Assembly (NCBI GenBank): GCA_914767715.1
Contig: OU612074.1
Location: 7,519,501 to 7,583,500 of the forward strand
Length of the DNA: 64,000 nt
Reading direction: 5' to 3'
Source of the DNA: Membranipora membranacea
Lineage: Eukaryota > Bryozoa > Gymnolaemata > Cheilostomatida > Membraniporidae
Shown here: positions 34,004-46,535 of the stretch, piece after piece
How the letters are laid out: the number at the start of each line of letters is the position of its first letter
How positions within the stretch are numbered: position 1 is the stretch's first letter
Notes under the pieces: generated by a model
What the model was told of the DNA's origin: nothing
Seen by the model: only the letters and a program-made list of their open reading frames with translations
Database searches by the model: none
Made by a program: the position numbers and the translations under genes

Positions 34004-35440
34004 TGTATTTTTACATCGATATCATGGCGAGGATGATGAAGAAATGTATGTATGTGACAGCTCTTGGTGTAACTCAGTTGTACATAAAATTGTTGTTGTA
34101 AAAATTCATAAAGTAATTAAAAAAACTGCACTGGCGTTTAGTTGTACGGCTGCGTCTGGGTCTGAATTTATAGGCATTACGTGAGGACACTCTTTGATTG
34201 GTATTGAAAATTATACGATTGCACAGAGGATGAGACTCATTCCTCAAAATTTTTCATGAAATGAATAGCACAGATTTTAAACATAAAATCATTGAGGTTG
34301 GTAAGTTCCAAGGCTAAACAGCGTTCCTCATAGTCAAATTCCGGGAGGATAACTCTCAATGCTGCCTTTTGTACACTTTCAAGCCGTGATTTGTTGTGCT
34401 CAGACAAAAAAGTATAAATTGCTGGAATGGCATAGCACATGATGGAACGAATTTTGGTAGTGTAAAAAATTTTCAGACCTTCAACATTTAAACCAATTAA
34501 TTTCAGTTTACGCGTTAAAAACAGGCGAGTATTACATTTAGATATCAGACAATCAATATGCTTGTCAAAATTTAGTTTTTGATCTACAAAAACTCCCAAA
34601 AATTTTACTGATGACTGTGGCTGCAAAGATGTACATTCAATCTGAACCGCCTCTGAAAAGTTATGACGGGTTGACAAAGAAACATTCATAATTACGGTCT
34701 TATTTGCATTTAAAAGCATAGAGTTTTCCTCGGCCCATCTTTGTGTAGCGTCTAATGCAGGCAATACTGCGCTTGAGTCATTGGTGTTTGATACAGCAGT
34801 GTAAAAAGAACTGTCATCGGCACGCTTGACATGAGAAAGATTCGGAATACATAAGTCATTACAATAAATTAGCCATAGTATCGGCCCTAATTTCGTACCC
34901 TGTGGTGTACCAACATTTGATGGGATGAATGAAGATGAGTGGTTTGAGCTGAATCTAACAAACTGGAAGCGATCAGATAGGAAGTCAGCAACTAGTGTTG
35001 TTATATTCTCGTTGAAGCAATGTCCCCTCATTTTGTTGACTAGTAGGTTTGGTTGTAGTCTGTCGAAGGCTTTAGAAAAGTCAACACCTGCCAGTTGGAA
35101 GAATTTGGTGGTAGCTTTATCTAGGTCCTCGCTGAAGTCGTCCAATAGTTGTATCAGAGCGTCAACAGTACCGATGTTGGGTTTGTAGGCGTATTGATTT
35201 ATATCAACTATCTCTGTCTGCTTAATTTTCATTTTATTTATGATTACTTCTTCTGACAGTTTTCCCAAGTGAAACAGTAGCGAGATAGGGCGGTAATCCT
35301 TCATTTGAGTTGGTGCAAAGATTTTAGGGATTGGCTTGATCTGCGCCCGTTTCCACTTACGTGGGAACTCCACTGATGTCATCATTGTGTTTATTATATT
35401 GCATGTTGAGCATAAAATTTATGCAGTCCTGGTCATATTA
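34004..35440 (-). mobile_element. non-LTR retrotransposon fragment, unit 3 (3' half with simple-repeat tail)
   Basis: On the minus strand: RT coding, stop at 34237, about 230 bp of 3' untranslated region, then the tetranucleotide tail. The 5' half with the endonuclease is absent, as expected of 5'-truncated LINE insertions. Confidence 0.85.
34237..35385 (-). pseudogene. non-LTR retrotransposon reverse transcriptase, unit 3 copy (382 aa open)
   Basis: RT motifs by residue: YRPISLL 31-37, VDFSKAFD 101-108, GTPQGTKLGP 159-168, KRADDSSFY around 187-195, then a thumb-like C-terminus ending FMKNFEE. The catalytic box is RADD, where unit 2 has HADD and functional elements mostly have YADD or FADD. 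CAT to CGT is a one-base step, and TAT to CAT is another, so the copies have been drifting. The frame is open from a few codons upstream of 35385, where a TAA occurs. It is still a fragment without endonuclease, so not autonomous. Confidence 0.85.
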
Positions 35441-36640
35441 TAATGGCTAGACTCAATATAGCCCTTTTTAAAATATGAAAACTTCCAAAATCCTACAGCA
35501 TCCTACATTCAAACATGTTTAACCCTGCACATAAATATGACGTTGGTTAGATAACATAGGTTCCCATCATACAAAATATGACCCTTAATGTGGAGGTTGC
35601 TGCTACTCTTGTTGAACTTAGAGAGAATGATCTGCTTTCCCCCTCCCCTGACCATCCATGATCTGCTTACCCCCTCCCCTTACCATCCATGATCAGCTTA
35701 CACTCATATAGCAGGGCAATGGTTTAGGAAAAATGGTAGATTTGCGCCTACATAAGGGTATGAACTGGTCTGTGGTATGTAAGATGTCAAAAAAAGTAAA
35801 TAAACAACTCATATCTGAACTCAGATATCTGAACGCATATTATATACCCAATATTATATGTTGGCTTTTTAAAATAATGGTGGAGAGAGCTCTTTGAAAA
35901 CTTATTTATTAAATGTTACGTAAGATTCCTTTTTCTGTATCACATGTATTTTCGCCAAACCTTTATTTCGTACATTGCCCCGAGGTTCTATACAGTAGGT
36001 TGGCATAGAAGTTATTGGGCAATTATGAAGTACAATCGAAATTGATTTTGATAATTACGACGCCACAATGTAAATAAGCCCTAGGACAAGTTTTAAATCT
36101 GAAATATGGTCTCCCCAGTGGAGTTTGGTGTCAATTGAGACTCCTAAAGTATTATGGAGTCTGTGTTGAAAATAAGTGCATTTTGAATGCATAAACTTTC
36201 ATTAAATTCATCAAGTCTTTAGCACAGCAAATCACTATGCTGGAATGTTGTTGTTTTCCATGACAAACATATTGGCCAGGTTATGCAATCAATGACATTT
36301 TGACTTCACTTTCACAACATGAGTGCAACACATTACCTAATTCAGTTAATAATTCATTGGTGTGGCCCATTTCAGCAAAGCACAGTTTATCACATGGTTA
36401 AAAGCAGTAAAACACCATCATTTACGTTTTCATTTGTTTCACATCTTCAATGTGCTGGTTAGCTTGATGATCAACTATTCAATCAATCAACTGTTTTATG
36501 TCTGCTCTATCTCATGTAGGTTTACTCTGATTTTACGCTGTTCCAGCAAATAAGCAACTTTTGCTCTTTTTTTACACAGCGATCAAATATTTCTATGCTA
36601 AGATGACATTACTCTTATTGAACAGCATTGTGAGCAAAAT
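35441..36640. other. no gene recognised; unit sequence shared with unit 2
   Basis: Equivalent of 25951-27180. Confidence 0.5.
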
Positions 36641-37079
36641 ATGCGCTTATTTCAACTGAAGTTTGCACCGCTCTGATTTCACCGACAAATTAGTTGTTTT
36701 TCACCCCATTATTTTTCTCTGTGCGCTCTCCTGGGGTGAGTTTCTCTTAATGCAAGAAAAGTCAAGTGTCATCATAACAAGTATTTGAACCCCTGCACAA
36801 ATACAGGAAGTTTGAATCAGTTACTACCCATCTAACTTGAAGGATATCTGAGTTGAAGGTCCCCGACATGTTTGTAACAAGTTATGTGATTTTTATTTCA
36901 GGGTCAAAACTAGGATATCCGAAGATACCGTTGTATACAAAGAACAACGGAGGATAATTCAATGTATTTATTTACAACAGTAATTTATTTTGTAAAATAA
37001 CATGATCGTACGATGTTACTAAAATTAGCATTGTCCAACTAGATTGAGGCGACTTGTGCAGCTAGTCCAGCTGAAATCC

Positions 37080-37262
37080 TTAGCCCGGATGTGAAAAAAC
37101 CATCCTCCTGAGCATACGACCTCGTTCATCATTTGCCATGAGAGCTTTCAGTTCTGCTGCTTCCCGCTCTCTATCTTCCTCTCTAGGTATTGTACCATCA
37201 AACAACCAACCTCTTGCCAAGCTTATCAAGACTACAACGACTAGCGCTCCGAGAACTCTCAT
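37080..37262 (-). CDS. small secreted peptide precursor, unit 3 copy (60 aa)
   Basis: The ATG is at 37262. The product is identical to the unit 2 product except that the terminal peptide is MVFSHPG instead of MAFSHPG. It has the same signal peptide, acidic middle, RMLRR cleavage candidate, Gly end, TATA box and poly(A) signal. Reading frame and length are kept in all three copies despite surrounding deletions, which is mild support for function; duplication may also be too recent to tell. Confidence 0.6.
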   Translation of the reverse strand: MRVLGALVVVVLISLARGWLFDGTIPREEDREREAAELKALMANDERGRMLRRMVFSHPG

Positions 37263-37305
37263 GATGCAGATGATGTCTGAACACAATGATCATATCTGAG
37301 CTGAC

Positions 37306-37325
37306 ACTCCCTATATATACCCAGG
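37306..37325 (-). promoter_or_regulatory. TATA box of the unit 3 peptide gene
   Basis: On the minus strand GGGTATATATAGGGAGTGTC, identical to units 1 and 2. Confidence 0.7.
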
Positions 37326-38394
37326 CAACTTGAGCTGTTACTGGAAAGTTTGTAACTACCATCAGCCCCTAAAATACCTGAAACCTACAGATCTCGTAAA
37401 CAAGTCAGTTTTGTCATACCATAAGTCGTTTGGAAATATGTTAGAGATTGCATTGTCATGAGTGGGCTAGATGGTAAAAAATTATTATACAGAAAACAGA
37501 AACAGCAACAACAACATAATATCTTTAGGTTCGGTTGATTTGATTTGAATGTTTCTCCTAATGAGGCGAAGCCCTAACAAGAGTCATAGGCATTACCGAA
37601 CACCTGCATCATCACAAGTGTCTTTGAGAGAGGCCTGTCTCAATAATATGTATTTTGGCGCTGTGTAAAATACTCCCATCTGATGATAGCCAGCGATGTC
37701 ACTGTCTTGAAGTGGGTACTAATTGCTGATTATGTGTTGGAGAGACCTGCTCCAACAGGTTATAAACTGACTGAAACAGCAACCACTGCTAAATCGGTAT
37801 CAAAATGGTAGGGCCATTACTCCATCATACCTATTCACGCAATTCATATTTTGACTTCGCTAATGGATGTGCACTGCGCAAGAACTGTATGAATTGAACA
37901 GCCTGCTGGTTTTTTTCTTGACCCAAAGGCTTAGTCTTGGGCAGTGCTCAGTCCTCAAACTTGAACCTATATACTGTAAAACGAGATCCTAGCGACTTGA
38001 AAGCGGGACTCTAGCTGCTGTGAAAAGAGACCCTAGCCACAGCATAAGATTCTATATACTCAGTAAACCTGTACACCACCTAGTTGTCGGAAAGCCTGTG
38101 CACTCTTGTGAAGTTGATCTGTCATCACTAACAGATGTCAGCTTTCTTTTAGCCCTTTTTCTCTACTGCATGGACCCTTCAGCGCTTGAAGCCACTCTGT
38201 AGTACACGGAATGAAATAAATAAGCAGTCGTTCAACAGGATGGATGGGCAAGTATCCACTAAAGTAGATGGGCATCCCTTTCATCATTGGTAGCGGTCTC
38301 AAAAGGGATTTATCTAGATGAAATATTGATAGGCTATCGGATATTCAATACGAGCTAAGATATCTGAGTTCAGATATGAGTTGATTACTTGTAT

Positions 38395-38875
38395 TTCTTG
38401 ACATCTTACATACTACACACCAGTTCATACCCTCTCACATTGTTATGTAGGCACAAACTATTTCACCATAATATCTTGTTTGTGGAGGCTTATGAAAGAG
38501 TTTTCAACTACGAGGGCACAAACTACCTAAACATTCTGTGAATTATATAGTTAGATCCGATCGCCAAATCTTCAAATTTCTATTGATACATGTGATGCAC
38601 AGCAATCTGAAGTTCTATTGAACATCATATTGTACTCATATAGGTATAGAGCTTTAAATTGCTGTGCATCACATGTATCAATAGAAATTTGAAGATTTGG
38701 TGCGCAGATCAAGCTATATAATTCATAGAATGTATAGGTAGTTTGTGCCCTCATAGTAGAAAACTCTTTCATAAGCCTCCACGACCAGGATGTGGTAAAA
38801 TAGTGTTGTGCCTACATAAAGATGAGCGAGGGTATGAACTGTTCTGTGGTATGTAGGATGTCCAAAATGTAAGTA
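38395..38875. repeat. ~500-bp imperfect palindrome, unit 3
   Basis: Same foldback element as 19630-20130. Confidence 0.8.
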
Positions 38876-38942
38876 AACAACTTTGGACTGGCGGAAAAGT
38901 GAACTCAAGAATTCCGTTCCTCGCACAGTATCTGTTAATATA

Positions 38943-39175
38943 CAGGCCTGTAGTTCATAGGGGAGGAAGGAAGGCTCTGCCTAAAAATGCAATAATTAAA
39001 TATTACCTCTCAGAATCAGCTCATTTGGGATTTCCATTTGCTATTTATATCATCAAAACGATGGCTTGGGACTGGGGACTCAGGAGGAGCTTACAATACC
39101 CAGCCTGGTGTTACTTCACATCCTCAAGGACTTGCGTCTCCCTCCCTTTTTTCCTTAACTTCGGTTTTGCTATAT
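38943..39175. mobile_element. CAGGCCCGTAGTT-family element, unit 3 copy
   Basis: Orthologous position to 20196-20425. Confidence 0.55.
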
Positions 39176-40786
39176 GAGTGTAATTTAGTCATATGGATGG
39201 TAAGGAGAGGAGGTATGCATATCATTCTCTCAAAGTTTTACAAGAGTAGCAACATCAAAATAAAGGGCGTATTTCATATGATGGGAACCTATGCAATCTA
39301 ACCAACGTCATATTGATGTGCAAGGTAAAAAATCTTTGAACGTAGGATGCTGATTTCGGATGTTTTTACATTTGAAAAATTTCCATATTGAGCCTAGCTA
39401 TTATAACATGACCATGATAAATGTAGTAAAAAATTGTTGGGACGAGCAATGAATTGCATATCACCAGTGTTGGAAGTGAATGTGAACTGGTGCGAACTGA
39501 GTACCCTCAGAGAAATGTAGAGGGGGAACTATAAAACACAGTTTTGTGCAAAAACTGTGTGAAAATATCTTATTTTGACCAGATATCAATCATATTGTTA
39601 TCATCAGCAATCATACTATTGCAGTTCTATCTTTCTGCTTAAATGTTATGCTCAACATGGATAGGTTTGCGTAATTTGATATAGACGTTGCAAATATATT
39701 TTCCTGCGCCGAGTTTTGCCGCTTTCAACCCAGAGAGTAGAGTACTCACAATTGAAGAGGATCACTGTAAATCACTCAGATTATTGAAATTAACAGGTAT
39801 AATATTATTTTGCACCGTAAAACTAGAAGGAACAGCATCAGACTGTAGGGCTAGGAGTCAGGACTAGGACTAGCACTAAAGCTGGATTCCATCCCACAAC
39901 TTGTTGTTATCAGATGCATGATATTATGAGATATGTGTTGTTGACATAGTTGATATAACCTAATTCTTACAAAGTATGATGGCCAGTATACTGCAGGACC
40001 AGATTCCATTTTTGAATTTTTTGGATATCCCTGCAATGTACAAGTTGAAACGGTTGAACTTTCAAAAGAGTTACTCATGTAGCAGACTACACCAAAAGTG
40101 TCAGTGAAAGATTTTCCTTTTTTTGGTCCCTTTCAGCCCAGAGAGAAGAGAATCCTCATTCAATGAGATCCACTTAGAGTACTGCATATCATATTTGATT
40201 GGACGGAATAGTATTGGAGATTGAGGGTTAAGGCAGGATTACATCCTATGACCTGTCTGGTGTATAATATCATGAGAAGATATTAGTTGTTGATAAAATT
40301 GATACAAGGAGGTAGAGGAAAGGTTGATAAATAATATTTACAGAGCATTTCGCCAATCTACAGCAGGATCAGCGTTCCATTTGTGAACTTTTTGGATACC
40401 CTTACAATATGCAAGTGTAAATAATAAGAGTTTTCAAAGGTGTTTACTCATATAGCAGGGCACCTCCAGTCGATTTTTTCTGCAATCTACCAAACGTATC
40501 TGTAAAAAGCAGTAAAGGTACTAAATTGGGACTCAGTCTATAGATTAGTTATGTGTGTCTATGAGTAGGTTTATGCGGGGGAAGCCCTCATAGTGACTGA
40601 CTCCTACCAAGGCAGGATGTACTAAATAGTTGTTTGCTTACATAAAGCAGGGAACGGATATGAAATGAACTGTGGTATGTTGTCTGCCTACAGAAATTGT
40701 AGTGAATATCCTGCCAGGGGGCGGTAGAAAGACTGAAGGCTCAAAAATCTGTTTGCTCAATCATTACCAGCAACCAGCTAGTTTAA

Positions 40787-40915
40787 AACCTACTCTTAGT
40801 GCGTACATAGGTAAATCAACAAGCAGTTAGGATGCTATAAATATATTTATATACATGTATATATAGCATCCTAACTGCTTGTTGATTTACTTATGTAAGC
40901 ACTAAGAGTAGGTTT
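40787..40915. repeat. 129-bp palindrome, unit 3
   Basis: Same element as 22067-22195. Confidence 0.85.
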
Positions 40916-41870
40916 TGTATGGAGTAATTATAATGGAACGGAAATTATTTGTCAAAATGTTTCATGTGGAACAAAAACATTTAATGGCTGCTGTGTACTA
41001 AAATCTAAGAAATTTGTGATCAATGAATTGGTCAGCGATGCGATCGAAAACTGCTTTCCTTTCACAAAAAAAAGTCAATTGAAAATGACCTGAATCAGTG
41101 ACCCTAAAACAATCACAAGTGTATGCTAGTAGGGCTCAATCCATAATTTGATCCTTTTTGTAGTTTCAACATCGATGGGTGATCGTTTGCAAGTTCAGAT
41201 ATATAGACCTCCAAAGTGCTCCATCAAAAATATACATAAAGAGTTCAAAATTAAGTGCTCTTCTATGGTTTTGTTCTTTTTGGTGTGAAGATTGCAGCGA
41301 TATTTTCATGCAGGAGAAGCCCTCATAGTGTCTTACTCATATCGTGGCACGACGCTGTAAATATTTCTTTGCCTACACAAAGTAAAAGAGAGGATATGAA
41401 GTGTCTGTGGTATGTTAGCTGCCCGCAGGGCATCTAATGAACGTCTTGGGGGTGGTAAAGATGGAAGACTCAGGAATTTGCTAGCTCAAACAGTGTCCAT
41501 ATAATTATGGCGTGAATTAGTTATCTAGGGATGAAAAGCCTTGCATATTACAGTACTGCGTGGTAACAAACTGCGAGTAATTAGTGAAAACTACAGTGGT
41601 ATGACAGTGAAAAACAACACAAAGCACAAAAGATTTTCCAGCAATGTATGACTTTGATTCGATGCTTCTCCATAAAGTATTGAATAACTTAAGCAGCTAC
41701 CTAGAAAAAGAAGATACCTTGTAAACATCCAATGCAGTCTTTTACTGTCACCCTATTATCATGACCCCTAAATCATCCACGATTATTAAATCACTGAGGC
41801 TTGGTATAATTAGAAATACTGTAGCTTAAATTTTTTGTAAAATTCTAGATTCTGCTCAAACCTTTCTTAA

Positions 41871-43964
41871 AGTGCTTGTAAAGGGAACAGGTTTTTGGTA
41901 TCATTCTAGAGCTCTTAGTCTAGTTTAGAACATTATGCTATGTGCAAAAGCAGCCTGTGACCCAGTTAAGAATTATTTTCACTCAAAGTTGGGATGAGAA
42001 GGTACTAAAAAGGTACTATTTTTCTCCTTTGGAGTTGTGATCACTTGTAGAAAATAGTACCTTTTCAGTACCTTAGATTATAATGGGAATATACAGTATC
42101 TCGTAAATAAGACTTTTTGTTATGACACAGTGGTTTTGACATTCCCTGCATACAATATTAAACCACACAGAATTTATCTATTGAATGAATGAGTGAATAC
42201 AATGCAAAGTTAATCTGTCCCATGTTATGTGGCTTAGCTGGTAAAATGGGATAGTGTATAAAATTTCATAATTGAATGGCAAAGCAAACGATCGAAATCA
42301 AGCACGGCAAAAATTACAACTCTAGCTCATCCGACAGCGAGAGTGAAAATTATAGGGAGATTAACAGATCCAGTGAGAGCGAGATTGAATATCATTCAGG
42401 AGGCAATTGTAGCAAATCGACGTCGAGTCCATGTGATTGTCATAGGGAAAATGTCCCTGAGGTAGTCACACCAATCAAGTTTAAATCTGTATGATTTCGG
42501 CCACTTGAAATAACCCACAGTGCTTTGACAGATACAACATTTTCTGTTAACCATGGTTACTGCTCGAGATAGAAATTGGCAATATAAAGGCAGATCAATA
42601 CATCGCTAAAGTATTTCAAGGTTTTGTTTATATTTATTTGATGAATAAATGAGATTGTGGCTACATGGATTGTATTGAAGATTATAAATACTAAGATATG
42701 ACATTCCAATCAAACTCTGTCTTCAGCGGTTATGCTTTATGATTAGTGGCTTTCAATAGAATTTCAATGGAAGATACAAAATTTACACATGTAGACTGGA
42801 TGTTTTTCTAATTTGCACAAAAATCTAAAATAATTTGTTTTTAAATCTCGACATTTCAGGCATTAGGATGATGTTAAAATCCAAAGCATGCGATGATTAA
42901 TACTGAGTGATTTGAAGTTTTGAGAATCTTTACAGCAATTTTTGCAAATATTCTGATGTTTGGACTCACAAGATTTTTCGGGTAAACTTTGTTGTTTACA
43001 TCAAAAACAGGAATTTACAAGTCACAAAGTAAATTGAAGTAAATAAAATTGTCATCTAGTTATTTCGGACTTCACGGTGATGAGAAATGTAAATGAATTT
43101 GACAGCCTCCTAAAGAGAGGAGTATTGATAATCATGTAAGCAGTGGAATACCTTGAGAAACTATCTATATTATTTTACATCAGCACATCTAAACATGGAC
43201 TATCAATATTACTGACTGAGTGCAGCAGGCCATATGAGAACCTATGTCAAAGCACACATCAGTCGCATAGAAAATTAATTTGTCGAGTTTTTGAGTTATT
43301 TCATCAGTATGGATCTTATTTGGGGGGCTAGTGTTGGATATTATCGCAAGATTTGGAACTAACCATAAAGCATTGTATGGACCATTTTTAGGTAAATCTG
43401 AAATAAGAAGGGTTTGTCAGCAAGAAGAATCCATTGCTCCAGTGTAATCTTATTTAAACAGAGCAAACAAGCGCAGCGGTATGAAATGAAAATCACTCGC
43501 TTGAAAAGCTGTGGACAGGGAATGGGTCATAGTCATTGATTGTAATGTACAGTCAGTATTTATAATCTTTGGTACAATGGTTCTTCTAATCTCTTCTTCA
43601 ACATGGGCTCATAACAGAAATGAAGGTTGTTTTGATTAGCGGTCTCAACTCATTAAATTTGAACTTTTATATCATCAACAGACTTGTGAGTGACTTTGTC
43701 ATGTATTTGCAAAAGTTGTTATCTAACCACAATAGTCACTAATATTACTGTATTTCCCCCATAATAGGCTCATTACAAATCGCCTGGACAAATTGGGCTG
43801 TGCATGAGTAGGCAACTCAATAGTGTTAACTTATAACCCCCAAACCTACCAGACCAAGTAACCCTGAAGACTTATTTTTTCATGCAAATGCATGTGTGAT
43901 AGCTGTCTTAATCTCATTTCAAGCTCAAAAATAATACCAAGAACCCTGTTCCTTTACAAACACT
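41871..43964. mobile_element. 2,094-bp DNA transposon in a TTAA target (piggyBac or Kolobok type)
   Basis: Flanking TTAA copies lie at 41867-41870 and 43965-43968. Unit 2 shows the empty site CTTTC-TTAA-ATGTGTG at 30998-31001, so the insertion limits are exact. The ends are inverted repeats: AGTGCTTGTAAAGGGAACAG at the left and, as complement, AGTGTTTGTAAAGGAACAGG at the right, extending to TTGGTAT. TTAA duplication is typical of piggyBac and Kolobok elements; the AGTG terminus does not match the usual piggyBac CCC start. There is no full transposase frame, so it is non-autonomous. Confidence 0.92.
42276..42494 (+). pseudogene. 72-aa acidic Ser-rich frame inside the TTAA transposon
   Basis: MAKQTIEIKHGKNYNSSSSD ... 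SESEIEYHSGGNCSK. An acidic, Ser-rich N-terminus is common in piggyBac-type transposases, so this may be a relict of one. No DDD catalytic domain follows, and the frame could also be chance. Confidence 0.3.
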
Positions 43965-44820
43965 TTAAATGTGTGTGTAAAGAATGTTTGTAAAGAATCT
44001 CGGAAACCCATTTAGGTAAGCCCAATGATTAAGGTAATCAATGACATGTCATAGTGAGTTTATCAGAGAAAAGAGGGGAGAAGAAACTGTGGACAATAAT
44101 GGTGGTAAATTCTGGGTCTACCAGAAAGTGTCATGCAAATCGCCATATCAATCACATTGCCTCAAACATCAGTCATCCAAAAGCCAAAACATGTAATCTC
44201 AGACATTGAGGATTATGTTAATACATACTTAGGAGCATTGTTGAGTTACATATTTTAACTACACCATCCATGGTAGCCTGGGATACAGGCCAACAATGAG
44301 GCCTTGTCTGTAGTATTTGTGATGTTCGATATTGCATCTGTGGTGTTATCTACTCATGTATCACTATTTTTGTACCTAAATGGACCCATGTGCTTGTGTT
44401 TTGGTTTTGTTTTGATTGGCTGATGGGTTTTAGTTTTTTATTGTGTGAAGTTACCCGACACACCCAAACCCAAGTTGTTTGACTGAATCCCAGTCTACAT
44501 CTATGGCTGTTCTGAGTCCTACAAGTACTGCCTTCCTAAAATCATCTTTACTCAAATGATTAACTAGGCCTGGCCTATACGTATAACTAGAGTTCCATCT
44601 TTTAGACTTATGTCCGGAAGCTTGGTAAAGTTATACAGTCTTTTGATAAGCCTGTATAGTCGATTGTAGATAACAGACCTGCCATAAAATTTTCTTCATT
44701 TGCTTCATGGCACTTGTGCTGTTGATTCTTTGACTTTCTGTTGACATCTTTGTCTGCCTCTAGACAATATGATGGCTCTGATTGGCTGGTGGAAGGGAAA
44801 AAGCCAATACCAGGTCAATT

Positions 44821-45560
44821 CTTAAATCACTGATCCCATTTCGCATATCGAACCTAGCGGGTTTCATGAATGTGCCTCGTGCTATATGAGCTATATCTGT
44901 TGCATTGCTGTACAAATGTCTTCCAAGTTTGGTGCAAGCAAGATACTGACATTGAGTGGACTTAAAGTTGCCATGTGCGAGCTAAGTCCTCTAACAAATT
45001 ATGTTATATGCATTAATACATGAATTAATGTGATCTCATTAACCCCTTCCCGTGAACTGAAATTACTAAGGTAAGAAGTAAATACTTTTGCTGATCCTTG
45101 TATGCATGCCTTGCTACCTAGGGTGAACAGATTTCAGGATAGATGTGCTGTTATCTCATGACCTGATAAACAAGTTGCACTCAGTCTATTTCATGTAATT
45201 CACATAACTATTGCTTTATGATGGAATTACTCACTAATATAATTAATTCCAGCATGTAAGCCACACAAATTACTTATTTGAGCTAACATTTTCAGCTTCA
45301 AATAAGCATTCATATAACAACTAAATTATAACCTCATAAAATACAATCAATTGACAAATTATTAGTATCGTGTAATTATGGTATATATATTACTCTTTGC
45401 TTGAAAAATGGAAAGCCAAATACATTTTATTGATTAAGACATAGCTCAATTTAAATGGGATCATCAGTTCGAGCAGTAAAGTAATTACCAATACTGACCA
45501 GCAGAGAGCAGAACTGGAAAATAAAGTCGAAAAATATAGCACTTTGGCTTATCTACGCTT
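44821..45560. other. no gene recognised
   Basis: AT-rich single-copy sequence between the array and the hAT element, with no exon or repeat structure that I can support. Confidence 0.5.
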
Positions 45561-46535
45561 ATCAAGAATAGGGGTGGAATGACCGCTTGAGGTTGGAGTT
45601 GAATTTCGGATATTTGACCTCGAATCCAACCACAAACCGGGTCGGATATGTGTCATGTCTGATCCGAGATGATGCGTTTTTAATCGACACTTACTTAGGA
45701 TCATATATCTCACTGAAAATGACAAGGGAGGATCCGAAGTATGATAGTCATTAATTTGTAGTTCAGATAAGATAATTGAGTTTGGCTGAATGCACGCAGT
45801 GGTGATCAGTAGGCATTCAATACCTATCTCATTTTCATAGCTATCTATATTGTTGCTGATTAAATTTGATGGATGTGCTTTTCCTGCTGAAATTGATAGA
45901 AACATCTTTATTCAGATCATTGTGACATAAGACAAAATTTTGTCCAATGATGTTCCTTGTAACAAAATATCTAGTTTGGTGAACAAAGTAATTATCTTCT
46001 TCTGCTTTTTCGAAGTAGGAGGACAATTCCTATCCCTAATCACAACAGAGAGTTTGGGACCAGGGAGGGTGGGATATACCTCCCTGTTGGGACATAGGAG
46101 CAGGGAGTTTGTTCCAACTCAGTGATTTTTAACATCGGGGTTTGAGTGATCCTGGCAAATTGAGTGCCTATGCACAAATTCTCGTCGTCAAGAGATATTA
46201 GAACTCATTAAATGATCTTTTCAAATAATCTATTTGTGTGATCCTTGCACTGTTTGAGTGATAAGTTGCTCCTGTAAAGAATTATGTCCAAGCTGATATG
46301 TTCACATTTGAATTAGGGTAATGGTTCGGTGAAGAGATCGTTGACGGTGTTTATCCATGTATTCAATGACCTTAATTGTAAATTATGGTGCAAAAGAAGA
46401 GCTGCTGTGACTTGTAAATTTGGCGTTTTTACGCGTTATCCGGGTCCGGATCCGATCCGAGGTTGAGTTTATAGACCGATTCGAGATCCGATCCGAGGTT
46501 GCCGAACCCTGATCCGTTCCACCCCTAATCAAGAA
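45561..46535. mobile_element. 959-bp hAT-type non-autonomous transposon with 8-bp target duplication
   Basis: The element proper is 45569-46527. It starts TAGGGGTGGAATGAC and ends GTTCCACCCCTA (complement TAGGGGTGGAAC), an inverted repeat. Identical 8-bp duplications ATCAAGAA flank it at 45561-45568 and 46528-46535. Eight-base duplications and T(A)G-type ends are the mark of the hAT superfamily. Subterminal repeats of the GATCCGATCCGAGG type occur at the right end. A 118-aa minus frame (45905-45549) has no transposase motif. Confidence 0.93.

Larger units (their letters stand above)
32166..44820. repeat. array unit 3 (most complete, carries a later insertion)
   Basis: The unit begins GTTCATATACCTATTAGAAC and retains every segment seen in either of the others, plus the 2.1-kb insertion at 41871-43964. 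It ends at 44820 inside a sequence that goes on for another ~300 bp in unit 2 (to 32165), so the array is truncated on this side. Confidence 0.85.
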
